Of a stretch of DNA of 64,000 nucleotides, positions 1 through 10,798 are shown piece by piece. How positions within the stretch are numbered: the first letter of the stretch is position 1; each line of letters starts with the position of its first letter. Origin of the DNA: Acinetobacter sp. WCHA55. Its GTDB lineage: Bacteria > Pseudomonadota > Gammaproteobacteria > Pseudomonadales > Moraxellaceae. The notes beneath the pieces were generated by a model. The model was given only the letters and a program-made list of their open reading frames with translations, had not been told where the DNA came from and did not search any database. The stretch covers positions 2,232,001-2,296,000 of the forward strand of contig NZ_CP032286.1 of the NCBI RefSeq assembly GCF_002165305.2. Direction: 5' to 3'. The translations under genes were made by a program, and so were the position numbers.

Positions 1-20
1 TCAATGGCCTGTTCATTTGT

Positions 21-266
21 GTGTCTAAAGAAGAAGTCTGTATGGTGATGGAACTCCTTCCAGAACATATTAAATTAACTCTTCAAGAAGACGGTTGCAT
101 TTCTTTTGAGGTCAAGCAAAGCCACGACCCTTTTATTTGGGAAGTGCAAGAAGTGTTTGATAGCATGAAAAGTTTTAAGCATCACCAAAGTAGAACAGCC
201 TCATCTGTTTGGGGAGTGAAAACGCAAAATATTAAACGGCAGTACAAAATATCTGAGGGTGAATAA
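21..266 (+). CDS. hypothetical protein, probably 5'-partial
   Basis: I do not recognise this protein. The reading frame is open to the left edge of the window, so the GTG at 21 (or the ATG at 42) may be internal and the true start may lie outside. The visible part is 81 residues, soluble, with no signal peptide or membrane segment and a basic C-terminal end. No gene follows closely; the next one is on the opposite strand. Confidence 0.45.
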   Translation: MSKEEVCMVMELLPEHIKLTLQEDGCISFEVKQSHDPFIWEVQEVFDSMKSFKHHQSRTASSVWGVKTQNIKRQYKISEGE

Positions 267-451
267 GGTTTAAGTTTCTAGCTATAAAATGACACTTCTA
301 TGACTAGAACTTGAAATAGTCCTCAAATGAAAGCTATCTCTATTCAGACCATAAAATTTAAAAATGTTCTGGACTAAAAAACCTGATGAAGAAATAGCAA
401 TTTTTGTATTGATCATCGTGCATTGAGCAGATGTTCAACCTGATATCTTAT

Positions 452-1216
452 TTAGTGAGCAATCGCTGCTGCTTTGGGTTTAAAAGCCACCAAACAAAAG
501 ACAATAAAACCACATAGAACAAAGGATGCGCCAAATCGACTTAAATCCAACCCTCCGTGACTAATAGGCTTATCTAGGAAATCCCCCAGTACGGCACCTA
601 ATGGTCGCGTGAGTACAAATGCAGCCCAAAATAAGAAAGTTCTAGAGATTTTGGTCCACATATAAAGTATCGTTAGCAATAAAAGTAAACTGCCAAAGAT
701 AAGTGCTGCACTGGTATAACCCAAACCTTGCGTATCTGCTGTCCAATCGCCTAGCGCTGTACCCAATGTTTGGGAAAACATGATGGTCAGCCAATAAAAC
801 GCTTCACTTTTGGAAGATTGAATACTCTGTACCGCTATTGACCCACTGCTGTAGTACCACGCCAATAGAGAGAAAATAAGTAAGCCGAATAAGATTAAGC
901 TGCCACCTAAATAGCCCAGTCCTAAGGTCCGATCAACATAGTCCGCTATAGTGGTCCCTAGAGTTGTTGTTGCAATAATTGTAGACCAATAAAAAAATGC
1001 ATTATATTTTTTGGCCTTAATCTGTGCTGCAACGAATATTGCAAAAATAACGGCGAAGATGCCCGTACTTACGATATATCCCAGATTAAGTGACATGGAT
1101 AAGGCATCCCCCGCTGTTTCACCCAGTGTTGTTGCAGCAATTTTAATGATCCAAAACAGCAAAGTGACTTCAGGCACCTTGCTCAGCACCTTATTCAATG
1201 TTTTTTCTTCAGTCAT
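452..1216 (-). CDS. four-repeat integral membrane protein (COG4705-like)
   Basis: About 254 residues and almost entirely hydrophobic. Four internal repeats each start with an aromatic-rich helix and carry a TLGxxxxD-type signature: TLGETAGD, TLGTTIAD, TLGTALGD and PLGAVLGD. This fits the uncharacterised membrane-anchored protein family COG4705, whose transported substrate, if any, is unknown. I chose the ATG at 1216; a TTG four codons upstream is also in frame. The gene stands alone, with long non-coding flanks on the upstream side. Inner-membrane location is inferred from hydrophobicity. Confidence 0.75.
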   Translation of the reverse strand: MTEEKTLNKVLSKVPEVTLLFWIIKIAATTLGETAGDALSMSLNLGYIVSTGIFAVIFAIFVAAQIKAKKYNAFFYWSTIIATTTLGTTIADYVDRTLGLGYLGGSLILFGLLIFSLLAWYYSSGSIAVQSIQSSKSEAFYWLTIMFSQTLGTALGDWTADTQGLGYTSAALIFGSLLLLLTILYMWTKISRTFLFWAAFVLTRPLGAVLGDFLDKPISHGGLDLSRFGASFVLCGFIVFCLVAFKPKAAAIAH

Positions 1217-1574
1217 GATACGCACCAAACCTGATTCTTTTGTCTAGGCTGAATAATAGTGCTCACAACTGAAACCAATCTTAAATTTCAAAGACCCCGA
1301 CCATAGAGGCTGTTTATGACTTTCAACACCACAACGTCTATAGACTTATTCATATGCTTTATAAATCGTGTATTGACCATGAAACCAAACTGATTTGCGT
1401 TAAACACCTAAGCTCATGTTGTCACTCGCTACCCGTAAAGACAGCTGTAAAATAAGCCATGACAAATGTTCTGTTCGCATCAATTTAATTTGCGATATTT
1501 TTGAATTCACCTGATTGACCTGTCTATAAGTAAAAGGTTTGGCTTAATGGATCAATGAACGAAGGATGGAAACT
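1217..1574. other. intergenic region with no recognisable gene
   Basis: About 360 bases separate the membrane protein from the small MerR-like fragment that follows. It must hold the promoters of both, but I see no convincing -35/-10 pair, hairpin or coding frame. In particular I do not see the N-terminal DNA-binding half expected of a full MerR protein. Confidence 0.4.
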
Positions 1575-1757
1575 ATGCTTACTGTAGAGATTATGATCGC
1601 AGTAGGTTTATCAAAAGAAGATATGATAAAGTGGCATCAAAAATTTAAAGAGATGGAATATAAGGAGCATTAAAAATTCTTAGAGTCACTCGAAATTACA
1701 CAAGATGAGATTACGGCTATTCGAAGCTTTTATTACTTTTTAGCTCTCAATATTTGA
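1575..1757 (+). pseudogene. small MerR-like C-terminal domain protein, interrupted by a stop
   Basis: The ATG at 1575 opens a 32-codon frame ending in TAA at 1671. The same frame continues with clearly related sequence (FLESLEITQDEI...) to TGA at 1755. Read through the TAA, the 60-codon product resembles the C-terminal helical domain of some MerR-family regulators (GLSKEDMIKWHQKF, then xFLESLxIxxDEIxxIR). One CAA or GAA to TAA substitution would explain the break. No N-terminal helix-turn-helix lies upstream, so this is either a decayed stand-alone small protein or the remnant of a larger regulator. Family assignment is from memory of motifs and is tentative. Confidence 0.5.
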
Positions 1758-2043
1758 ACATTTGAAAATCAAACCCAATAGCTCTTATCTAAGGGCTATT
1801 GAGTTCAATGCTTACCTATCGTAAGCATTTTTTATCCCTAAATATTATTCCTGCACCAACAAGCAGCTCATCCTAAAGACCGCCAAAACTAAAGATTAGA
1901 AGTAGTTAGGATGATCATTGGCGATAAAAGATTCAAAACATAAATCTCTATTAAAAAATGACTGGTCAGAACTTTTCATTGAATTCTAACTAAAAAAATA
2001 TATATTGAGTCTCCGCATCCACCATAAATATGTGATTTTAAAA

Positions 2044-2418
2044 ATGATTAAAAGCTTAACATTACGTAATTTCTTCGGATTAGGCATGGCTATCATGATC
2101 TCTCAATCTGCTTTTGCACTAGAGGGGTTAAGCGCAGAAGAAGCCAACACCATCGTGAAAGAAGATATTGCAGCAGCGCAAGTCATGACCGAATTTTGTC
2201 CTGCTTTGGTGGGTCAAGGCCCTAAAATTGAAAGCAACATTCAAACTTTAATTCAAACCTATTTACAAGACTACTCAGATAAGTCCATGACCTATGCAAA
2301 ATTGCAGTCAGACAGCGAATACCAGTCGATTCTGAAAGAAGCACGTGCAGATGCAAATGGTACAGACAAAGCAGAACAAAAGTCAGTATGTGATGACGTT
2401 GTAAACTTTGAAGGTTAA
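2044..2418 (+). CDS. small exported protein, paralogue of the next gene
   Basis: About 124 residues. The ATG at 2044 gives a clean Sec signal peptide (Lys-containing start, hydrophobic core, cleavage near SAFA-LEG), so I prefer it to an in-frame TTG at 2005. The mature part has two cysteines (EFCPALV and SVCDDVV) that could form a disulfide in the periplasm. It shares a layout with the protein at 2610-2996: (E)xCPxLV, a YL or TYLQ segment, an IL-EA-DA segment and a terminal C. I believe these belong to a Moraxellaceae-restricted family (named after MCR_0457) of unknown function. Confidence 0.7.
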   Translation: MIKSLTLRNFFGLGMAIMISQSAFALEGLSAEEANTIVKEDIAAAQVMTEFCPALVGQGPKIESNIQTLIQTYLQDYSDKSMTYAKLQSDSEYQSILKEARADANGTDKAEQKSVCDDVVNFEG

Positions 2419-2609
2419 TTCAAGTTCTATATCTGTATCGCAAAGAAAGGATGAATAATGGGGTTATTCATCCTTTTTATTGAACTGAAAAATGTAAAAA
2501 CGATGAAGCGACGTCAACAGCTTCTATACATTTTTTCGCTTACATTTACTTAAAATTTGTTTAAGCTCATCCTATTATGGCAAAAACATGTATGCACTTA
2601 GGGTTTAGA

Positions 2610-2996
2610 ATGAATTTAAATGTAATGAAAAAAGTGATTTTGGCAGTTTGTGGTTCTTCTTTGATTGCCATCGGTTCTGCTCATGCAGCCAATAAAGACG
2701 AAAATATTGAAGTGACTCCACTGCAACAAGTGACTCAGCAAGAGTTAGCTGCAATTTATGTTCTGTCTGAAGTTTGTCCAAGCCTTGTTTCAGACCAAAC
2801 TCAGTTTGAAAATGGCTACAATGCTTTGGCTAAAGAGTATCTACCAGAACAGAAAAATCCAACTGAATACCTCAAAAGCCTCAGCAAAGAGAAAAAATTC
2901 AAACCTATTTTAGTCGAAGCTCAATCCGATGCGAAAAAAGCAGGCAAAGCAAAAAACCAAGAAATTTGTAAAGAATTGAGCACTTACAGCAAATAA
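2610..2996 (+). CDS. small exported protein, paralogue of the previous gene
   Basis: About 128 residues from the ATG at 2610; an ATG at 2625 (MKKVILAV...) is an equally good start for the signal peptide, which is cleaved near AHA-ANK. Mature features match its neighbour: EVCPSLV, a YL segment, FKPILVEAQSDA and a final cysteine in EICKEL. The two genes are tandem, 190 bases apart and on one strand, consistent with an old duplication. The protein is predicted periplasmic with one possible disulfide. Function is not known, and its place upstream of the PBP5/6 gene does not settle it. Confidence 0.7.
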   Translation: MNLNVMKKVILAVCGSSLIAIGSAHAANKDENIEVTPLQQVTQQELAAIYVLSEVCPSLVSDQTQFENGYNALAKEYLPEQKNPTEYLKSLSKEKKFKPILVEAQSDAKKAGKAKNQEICKELSTYSK

Positions 2997-3113
2997 TACC
3001 AATTGGTTACAATATCTTTGAAATAAGCCGATTTCTACCGTAGAAGTCGGCAGAACTTTGTCCTAAAATGCAAAGCTCTCGTGCTTATACTAAAGAAATC
3101 GGAACCCCTTAGA

Positions 3114-4262
3114 ATGATTCAAAAAAGCGCCCTTGCTGCGGCATTACTCGTACCAAGCATTTCATTTGCAGCAACTGTCTTATCTTCACCACCAGAACTA
3201 AATAATAAATCATATGTGCTGATGGATTATGAGACTGGGCAAATCCTCGCATCTAAAAATGAAAATGAAAAATTAGCTCCAGCGTCAATGACAAAAATGA
3301 TGACGAGTTTCATTATTGAACAAAAGTTGTTGGCGGGTGAACTCACTGAAGATGAAAAAGTTCGGATGAATGAGTCTGCGTGGTGTCGTGGTAGCAGTTC
3401 AGAATCATGTATGTATGTTCCATTAAATGGTACAGCGACTGCATTAGAGATGTTACGCGGCATTATCATTCAATCGGGTAATGATGCTTCTAAGGCCATG
3501 GCTGAGCACATTGCTGGGAACGAAGGTACTTTTGTTCACATGATGAACACCGAAGCCAAACGTATCGGCATGACCAATACCAGCTTCATGAACTCAACAG
3601 GTATGCCTGCTGAAGGTCACTACTCGACCGCTAAAGACATGGCAACGCTTGCACAGCACATTATTCATGACAGTTCAAAATATTATCCGATTTATTCTGA
3701 AAAAGAATTTACATTTAACGGCATCAAACAAGGCAACCGTAATGCCCTGCTTTATACTGACCCAAGTGTCGATGGTTTAAAAACTGGTCATACTGACGAA
3801 GCAGGTTACTGCTTAACAACTTCGGCTAAACGTGGCCCAATGCGTTTGATTTCTGTGATTTTTGGTGCACCAAGCATGCAAGAACGCGCAACGCAAACAC
3901 GTGAAATTTTAGCGTGGGGTTATGCAAACTTTGAAACTAAAAACGTACAAGCAGCGAACCAAGTTTTAGCCAAATCGAAAGTGTGGTTTGGTAAAGACAG
4001 TGAAGTCCCTGTGGGTTTAGCTGAAACATTCAATGTGACCATGCCTAAAGGTCAAGCCAACTCTATTAAAACGCAGATTGTAGTTCAACCGAAACTCACT
4101 GCACCGTTGAAAAAGGGTCAAGTGGTTGGTAAATACGTTGCAAGCCTTGATGGTAAAGTGATTGCTGAAAAGCCATTGGTTGCATTAAAAGATGTTGAAG
4201 AAGCAGGCTTCTTTGCGCGTATGTTAGATCACATCAAACAATTCTTCTCAAACCTATTCTAA
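3114..4262 (+). CDS. dacC: D-alanyl-D-alanine carboxypeptidase (PBP5/6 family)
   Basis: This low-molecular-weight penicillin-binding protein trims the terminal D-Ala from peptidoglycan pentapeptides in the periplasm. I start it at the ATG at 3114, giving 382 residues with a signal peptide ending at SFA-ATV. All three serine-acyltransferase motifs are present: SMTK (nucleophile Ser), SGND, and KTGHT. The extreme C-terminus (FFARMLDHIKQFFSNLF) is an amphipathic helix typical of the membrane anchor of PBP5/6. Length fits the family. A rho-independent terminator follows at once, so the gene is probably monocistronic. Confidence 0.95.
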   Translation: MIQKSALAAALLVPSISFAATVLSSPPELNNKSYVLMDYETGQILASKNENEKLAPASMTKMMTSFIIEQKLLAGELTEDEKVRMNESAWCRGSSSESCMYVPLNGTATALEMLRGIIIQSGNDASKAMAEHIAGNEGTFVHMMNTEAKRIGMTNTSFMNSTGMPAEGHYSTAKDMATLAQHIIHDSSKYYPIYSEKEFTFNGIKQGNRNALLYTDPSVDGLKTGHTDEAGYCLTTSAKRGPMRLISVIFGAPSMQERATQTREILAWGYANFETKNVQAANQVLAKSKVWFGKDSEVPVGLAETFNVTMPKGQANSIKTQIVVQPKLTAPLKKGQVVGKYVASLDGKVIAEKPLVALKDVEEAGFFARMLDHIKQFFSNLF

Positions 4263-4283
4263 GTCATATTTAGACTTAAGTTA

Positions 4284-4316
4284 AAGCATCCACACCTCGG
4301 TCTGGGTGCTTTTTTA
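4284..4316 (+). terminator. rho-independent terminator after dacC
   Basis: AAGCATCC at 4284 pairs with GGGTGCTT at 4304 (one T-G wobble) around a 12-base loop, followed by a T run. Confidence 0.8.
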
Positions 4317-4355
4317 TTTTATAATGAGCACCTACATAAAAAGCAGAACACCAAT

Positions 4356-4892
4356 ATGGCTAAAAATATTCGTCCCTATTTGAACACCACACCGCAACTG
4401 GGTAACAATTGCTATATTGATGAAATGTCAGTCGTGATTGGCGATGTCATTTTGGCTGACAATGTTTCAGTCTGGCCTTTTGCTGTGATCCGTGGTGATG
4501 TAAACCATATTCGAATTGGTAAAAACTCAAATGTACAAGACCATGCAATGTTGCATGTGAGTCATAAAAAAGCAGATAAACCTAACGGTTCCCCTTTGAT
4601 CATTGGTGATGATGTGACTATTGGACATCATGTTACCTTACATGGCTGTACCATCGGCAACCGTGTTTTGATTGGTATCAATAGCATTGTTTTGGATGAT
4701 GTCGTTATTCCTGACGATGTCATGATTGGTGCAGGCACACTAGTTCCTCCTGGAAAAGTGCTGGAAAGTGGCTATTTATATGTCGGAAGCCCAGCTAAAA
4801 AGGTACGCCCACTTACGGAAAAAGAATTAGCATTTTTACCCTATTCAGCACAAAACTATGTGAAAGTTTCAGGGCATTATTTAGAGTCATAG
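4356..4892 (+). CDS. gamma-carbonic anhydrase family protein (YrdA/PaaY-like)
   Basis: The 178-residue protein is built from imperfect hexapeptide repeats forming a left-handed beta helix (for example IGDVIL, IRIGKN, IIGDDVTIGHHV, IGNRVLIGINS). Zn-ligand-type histidines lie in HAMLHVSH and in TIGHHVTLHGC, as in gamma-class carbonic anhydrases and the YrdA/CaiE/PaaY group. A trimeric cytoplasmic enzyme is expected. Whether it hydrates CO2 or acts as a thioesterase like PaaY cannot be told from sequence. Confidence 0.88.
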   Translation: MAKNIRPYLNTTPQLGNNCYIDEMSVVIGDVILADNVSVWPFAVIRGDVNHIRIGKNSNVQDHAMLHVSHKKADKPNGSPLIIGDDVTIGHHVTLHGCTIGNRVLIGINSIVLDDVVIPDDVMIGAGTLVPPGKVLESGYLYVGSPAKKVRPLTEKELAFLPYSAQNYVKVSGHYLES

Positions 4893-4926
4893 GCCTATGT
4901 GCGAGTTGCATCGCACTTTTCATTTC

Positions 4927-5823
4927 TTAATATTTTTCAAATGCTGTGACCAAAAAGTCAATTAAAGCTTTCACTGATGGTAACAAACCACGTCTAGAGG
5001 TATAGGCTAAGTGAATCAACTCTGGTTTTGGCTCCCAGTTTGGAATTACTTTGACTAAACGCCCTTCTTTTAAATCCTGATGAATAATTAGTTCAGGCAA
5101 CTTGGCAATCCCAAGACCTTGTAAAGTCGCTACATGCAATGCGTTGAGATCGGTAGTGGTCAGTCTCGGTTCACACTTCAGCACGTATGGTTCTTCATTT
5201 TCATCAAATAATTTCCAATGATATTCAGGTACAAATGACTCCATCATCAACACAGGCCATTGATTTAACTCTTTAGGATGTTGAATGGAAAACTGCTGAT
5301 AAGCCAATTGTGGACTCGCCACAATAAACTGCCGAGACAAAGACAAGTTACGTACAACGAGTCCACTATCTTCTAGTGGTAAGGGGCGGATACGTATTGC
5401 TAGATCGTAACGCTCATTTATCAAATCTACTTTTCGGTTGGTGGCTTCAACATGTAAACGCACTTTGGGATATTTCTTTAAAAAATCATTCAGCATGGTA
5501 CTGACATTCAGATGCAATAAATTCACAGGACATGAGATTTTCACCGTGCCTACAGGTTCTAAACTGAGCATTTCAATAGCTGCATCCGCTGCTTCTGCTT
5601 CAATGATCATGGCTTGACAGTGCTGATAATAAACTTTTCCGACTTCTGTGACGGATACACTGCGTGTAGTTCTATTGAGTAACTTTACCCCTAAACGGTT
5701 TTCCAGTTCAGCAATACGGCGACTCAGTAATGATTTGGTGATCATCAGTTCATTACTGGCCGCAGAAAAGCCACCGTACTCGATCACTTTTGCAAAATAA
5801 TAAAGGTCATTGAAGTCTTTCAT
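4927..5823 (-). CDS. LysR-family transcriptional regulator
   Basis: The 298-residue protein has an N-terminal winged helix-turn-helix (about residues 1-60: FAKVIEYGGFSAASNELMITKSLLSRRIAELE) and a LysR substrate-binding domain (about 90-295). It is divergent from the isochorismatase-family gene at 5949 with a 125-base shared control region. That arrangement is typical of a LysR protein controlling the neighbouring gene and itself. The effector is unknown. Confidence 0.92.
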   Translation of the reverse strand: MKDFNDLYYFAKVIEYGGFSAASNELMITKSLLSRRIAELENRLGVKLLNRTTRSVSVTEVGKVYYQHCQAMIIEAEAADAAIEMLSLEPVGTVKISCPVNLLHLNVSTMLNDFLKKYPKVRLHVEATNRKVDLINERYDLAIRIRPLPLEDSGLVVRNLSLSRQFIVASPQLAYQQFSIQHPKELNQWPVLMMESFVPEYHWKLFDENEEPYVLKCEPRLTTTDLNALHVATLQGLGIAKLPELIIHQDLKEGRLVKVIPNWEPKPELIHLAYTSRRGLLPSVKALIDFLVTAFEKY

Positions 5824-5854
5824 CTACAGCCCCTGAATACCCAATTGTTCTTTT

Positions 5855-5877
5855 AATATGACAATGTTTCTCATATT
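5855..5877. promoter_or_regulatory. candidate LysR operator in the divergent control region
   Basis: AATATGA at 5855 and TCATATT at 5871 form a perfect 7-bp inverted repeat with a 9-base gap, the size and T-rich/A-rich shape expected of a LysR box. It lies between the LysR gene and the hydrolase it probably controls. Confidence 0.5.
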
Positions 5878-5948
5878 AGGTATTTTTCCACCTTTGTCAT
5901 GAAATTAATATAGAAATCACAAGTTAATCCGTACTAAAGGTAATAAAA

Positions 5949-6626
5949 ATGTCTACTCCAGCAAACTTCCAAGGTCAACGTCCAGTAATTGATCCAACAG
6001 ATTCAGTGATGCTTTTGATCGACCATCAAAGTGGTTTATTTCAAACTGTAGGCGACATGCCGATGCCTGAATTGCGTCAGCGCGCGGCGGCTTTGGCAAA
6101 AATTGCATCTCTTGCAAACATTCCCGTGATTACAACAGCTTCTGTTCCTCAAGGTCCAAATGGCCCCTTAATTCCAGAAATACACCAAAATGCACCACAT
6201 GCACAATATGTGGCGCGTAAAGGTGAGATTAATGCATGGGATAATCCAGACTTTGTCAATGCAGTCAAAGCGACAGGGAAAAAGACGTTAATTATTGCAG
6301 GAACTATTACTAGCGTATGTATGGCTTTCCCTGCCATTAGTGCAGTTGCTGAAGGTTATAAAGTTTTCGCAGTGATTGATGCTTCAGGAACATATACAAA
6401 AATGGCCGAGGAAATTACTCTTGCTCGTGTGGTTCAAGCAGGTGTAGTCCCGATGGATACTGCGGCAGTTGCTTCTGAAATCCAAAAAACATGGAACCGT
6501 GAAGATGCGCAAGAATGGGCACAAGTCTACACCCAGATCTTTCCTGCTTATGCACTGTTGATGGAAAGCTATGTAAAAGCACAAGAAGTGGTTCAAAATA
6601 ACGAAGTTCTAGATTCAAGTCGTTAA
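5949..6626 (+). CDS. isochorismatase-family cysteine hydrolase (YcaC-like)
   Basis: 225 residues. The Asp-Lys-Cys triad of the family is visible: Asp in [10 protein letters not shown], Lys in [11 protein letters not shown], and the nucleophile Cys in TSVCMAFP. The overall sequence is closest to the YcaC-type subgroup, whose natural substrate is unknown, rather than nicotinamidase or true isochorismatase. It is divergent from the LysR gene at 5823 and followed by a strong terminator, so it is probably a single-gene transcript under LysR control. Confidence 0.88.
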   Translation: MSTPANFQGQRPVIDPTDSVMLLIDHQSGLFQTVGDMPMPELRQRAAALAKIASLANIPVITTASVPQGPNGPLIPEIHQNAPHAQYVARKGEINAWDNPDFVNAVKATGKKTLIIAGTITSVCMAFPAISAVAEGYKVFAVIDASGTYTKMAEEITLARVVQAGVVPMDTAAVASEIQKTWNREDAQEWAQVYTQIFPAYALLMESYVKAQEVVQNNEVLDSSR

Positions 6627-6638
6627 TTTAAACTGATG

Positions 6639-6673
6639 AAGGCATAAGACTATAAAAACTTATGCCTTTTTTT
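6639..6673 (+). terminator. rho-independent terminator after the hydrolase
   Basis: A perfect 10-bp stem AAGGCATAAG / CTTATGCCTT (6639 and 6659) with a 10-base loop is followed by seven T. Confidence 0.88.
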
Positions 6674-6888
6674 AATTAGATCTATCATTTCACTAAAAAC
6701 GCTTTGAATTGTGTAAAAAACCACCTCCTATCAAGAGATGGGAATTCACTTCTCCCACAATAACGATCTCCATAGCGGATGAAGATAATACTGAAAGCGT
6801 GGAACTCAGCTACTAATTTTATATCCATAACATAGCCACCACCGTCTAAATTTTGTAGAATACTCCTTTTACCCCATGGTGCTTTTAC

Positions 6889-7374
6889 ATGACCGCTTGG
6901 ACAGCTCACGTGACCGTCGCAACTGTTGTTGAAAAAGACGGAAAATTTCTATTAGTAGAAGAGCATACTGCGGGAGTGACACACACTGTATTTAACCAAC
7001 CTGCGGGCCATGTTGAATCAGGTGAAACACTCATCGAAGCCGCTATTCGTGAAACCATGGAAGAAACAGGACACGAAGTGTCTATAGATGCGTTATTGGG
7101 CATTTATACCTATACCCCGCCCATGTTTCCAGATCGTACCTATTACCGTTTCTGTTTTTTAGCGCAGTCACTTCATCACAATCCAACCGCCGAACTCGAT
7201 ACAGGTATCGTCGGTGCAGTATGGATGACTTTGGATGAACTACTCGAAACGGCTCGTGCGCGTAGTCCATTGGTGATTAAAGCAGTTCAAGACGCACTCG
7301 CGGGTCAAAAATATCCTTTATCGCTCGTTTATGAGCACCAAAATTCTCCTCTTATTTCAAGTTTGGATGCCTAG
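6889..7374 (+). CDS. nudJ: Nudix hydrolase (phosphatase NudJ-like)
   Basis: 161 residues. The Nudix box GxxxxxExxxxxxxREUxEExGU is intact ([20 protein letters not shown], then TG). NudJ hydrolyses nucleoside di/triphosphates and hydroxymethylpyrimidine pyrophosphate in the cytoplasm. The order nudJ-mnmA-hflD-purB is the same as in E. coli, which supports the assignment. The stop codon lies only a few bases before the mnmA start, so the two genes are probably translationally coupled. Confidence 0.9.
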   Translation: MTAWTAHVTVATVVEKDGKFLLVEEHTAGVTHTVFNQPAGHVESGETLIEAAIRETMEETGHEVSIDALLGIYTYTPPMFPDRTYYRFCFLAQSLHHNPTAELDTGIVGAVWMTLDELLETARARSPLVIKAVQDALAGQKYPLSLVYEHQNSPLISSLDA

Positions 7375-7378
7375 TCCT

Positions 7379-8512
7379 ATGCAACAACGTGTCATCGTCG
7401 GTATGTCGGGTGGTGTAGATTCCTCTGTTTCTGCTGCTCTTCTTCTTCAACAAGGTTATCAAGTTGAGGGTCTTTTCATGAAGAACTGGGAAGAAGACGA
7501 CGGCACAGAATACTGCACAGCGATGGAAGACTTAGCCGATGCTCAAGCAGTCTGTGACAAACTAGGGATTAAGTTACATACCGCCAATTTTGCTATGGAA
7601 TATTGGGATCGTGTATTTGAGCATTTCTTAGCGGAATATGCTGCGGGCCGTACCCCAAACCCAGATATTTTATGTAATAAAGAAATCAAATTCCGTGCAT
7701 TCTTAGATCATGCCATGCAACTAGGCGCGGACTTTATTGCAACTGGTCACTATGCACGTCGCGGCGAAACTATGACCAACTCTAAAGGTGAGCAATACGC
7801 ACCTTTACTACGTGGTTTAGATAAAAATAAAGACCAAACCTATTTCTTACATGCTGTGCATGGTCGTGAAATTAATAAGACCTTGTTCCCCGTGGGTGAA
7901 ATTGAAAAGCCAGAAGTACGTAAAATTGCGGAACAATATGACTTAGTCACGGCGAAGAAAAAAGACTCAACGGGCATCTGTTTTATTGGTGAACGTCGTT
8001 TTAATGACTTCTTAAAACAATACCTACCTGCACAAGCTGGAAAAATCGTCTTAGATGATGGCAAAGAGGTTGGTGAACATCACGGCTTAATGTACTATAC
8101 GCTCGGTCAACGCGGTGGTATTGGTATTGGTGGTTTGAAAGGTGTCGCTGAAGGCGCATGGTTCGTTCTACATAAAGATATTGAAAACAACCGTTTGGTG
8201 ATTGGTCAAGGTCATGAACATCCACTCATGCAAAGTACTACACTTTGGAGTGAAACAATTGACTGGGTCACAGGTGAAATGCAGATTCCTGAAACAGGTT
8301 TCCGTTGTACCTCTCGGACACGCTATCGCCAAGATGACCAAGATTGTGTGATCTTTAATGATCCGACTACCCCAGGTGGCGTACGCGTTGAGTTCGATGA
8401 ACCCCAACGTGCCGTGACTCCGGGTCAGAGTGTCGTATTCTACTCAGGTGAAGTTTGTTTAGGCGGTGGCGTGATTCATCATACCAATGCTCCTAAACCT
8501 GATTTTATTTAA
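7379..8512 (+). CDS. mnmA: tRNA-specific 2-thiouridylase MnmA
   Basis: This enzyme thiolates U34 of tRNA-Lys, -Glu and -Gln using sulfur relayed from IscS through the Tus proteins. The PP-loop SGGVDSS is at residues 10-16. The catalytic cysteines are in [11 protein letters not shown] and TGICFIGER. Starting at 7379 ([12 protein letters not shown]) gives 377 residues, as in other Acinetobacter; an ATG at 7367 inside the end of nudJ is also in frame. hflD follows after 13 bases. Confidence 0.95.
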   Translation: MQQRVIVGMSGGVDSSVSAALLLQQGYQVEGLFMKNWEEDDGTEYCTAMEDLADAQAVCDKLGIKLHTANFAMEYWDRVFEHFLAEYAAGRTPNPDILCNKEIKFRAFLDHAMQLGADFIATGHYARRGETMTNSKGEQYAPLLRGLDKNKDQTYFLHAVHGREINKTLFPVGEIEKPEVRKIAEQYDLVTAKKKDSTGICFIGERRFNDFLKQYLPAQAGKIVLDDGKEVGEHHGLMYYTLGQRGGIGIGGLKGVAEGAWFVLHKDIENNRLVIGQGHEHPLMQSTTLWSETIDWVTGEMQIPETGFRCTSRTRYRQDDQDCVIFNDPTTPGGVRVEFDEPQRAVTPGQSVVFYSGEVCLGGGVIHHTNAPKPDFI

Positions 8513-8525
8513 AGGATTTTAAGAC

Positions 8526-9257
8526 ATGGCTGAGTTACCGTTTCAACAGCCTCAAACTTTGAACGAACGCCAAAACCGAGCGTTGGCGTTGGCAGCTGTT
8601 TTTCAGTCTGCGCAACTGACGCATATGACCGCCTTGAGCGGTCAGCAAAGTATTGGGGAAAGCGGTAACTTCTATTTAGAGCAGTTGATTAAAGCCAGTT
8701 TAAATATCCGACCAAAGGGCAACCAAAGCGGACAGACCTTAGACTTCTTTCATCAGTTGGCGGACATCTCCTTAGGACTGAAAACCTTAGAAAGTAGCAT
8801 TACTCAGCCCTTTAATACCTCACCCAAAACGCGAATTCCTAAATTATCTACTGCAAAACTTCCCATGACCTATGCCATGGCACTCTTACAATTAGAAAAG
8901 AAAGTGTATAGCAATCCCAAATTCGTTGAAATTATTGAACATTCCCAACAAAAAATTTTAAGACAGCTTTCTTTTTTCGATAATAACTATTTGCACCCAA
9001 GCATCATTGCCAACCTCGCGCAAACCTACGTCGACACCGCAGGGCAAATTAACCCACGCATTATGGTGCGAGGCAATGCAGAAGCATTTAAAGATTCATC
9101 ACATACCAACCGCATTCGTGCTTCCCTCTTCACTGGCTTACAAATGGCACATTTATGGCGTCAGCTCGGTGGAAGTTCATGGGGCATGGTGTTTAGTAAA
9201 CGCAAATTGCTCAAAGATATTCAAGATCTCGCTCGTTTACAGTATCAGGTGATTTAA
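8526..9257 (+). CDS. hflD: high-frequency lysogenization protein HflD homologue
   Basis: 243 residues. Helical, HflD-like sequence ([19 protein letters not shown] at the N-terminus). In E. coli HflD is a membrane-associated protein that interacts with lambda CII. Position between mnmA and purB is conserved with E. coli and is strong support. It is probably co-transcribed with mnmA; purB follows after 57 bases. Confidence 0.9.
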   Translation: MAELPFQQPQTLNERQNRALALAAVFQSAQLTHMTALSGQQSIGESGNFYLEQLIKASLNIRPKGNQSGQTLDFFHQLADISLGLKTLESSITQPFNTSPKTRIPKLSTAKLPMTYAMALLQLEKKVYSNPKFVEIIEHSQQKILRQLSFFDNNYLHPSIIANLAQTYVDTAGQINPRIMVRGNAEAFKDSSHTNRIRASLFTGLQMAHLWRQLGGSSWGMVFSKRKLLKDIQDLARLQYQVI

Positions 9258-9305
9258 CACATGATCGACGGGCTTTTTAGTTTTACGTTTAATTCCAAAG
9301 TTTAA

Positions 9306-10703
<1,398 letters not shown>

Positions 10704-10720
10704 CTTTTAGAAATTAAAAA

Positions 10721-10747
10721 AAGCGAAGCTGAGGCTTCGCTTTTTTA
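10721..10747 (+). terminator. rho-independent terminator after purB
   Basis: AAGCGAAGC (10721) and GCTTCGCTT (10734) form a perfect stem with a 4-base loop, then a T run. Confidence 0.92.
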
Positions 10748-10798
10748 TTTATAATACAAACAAGCATATTGCATACATCTCATTGAAAAAATAAAAAG

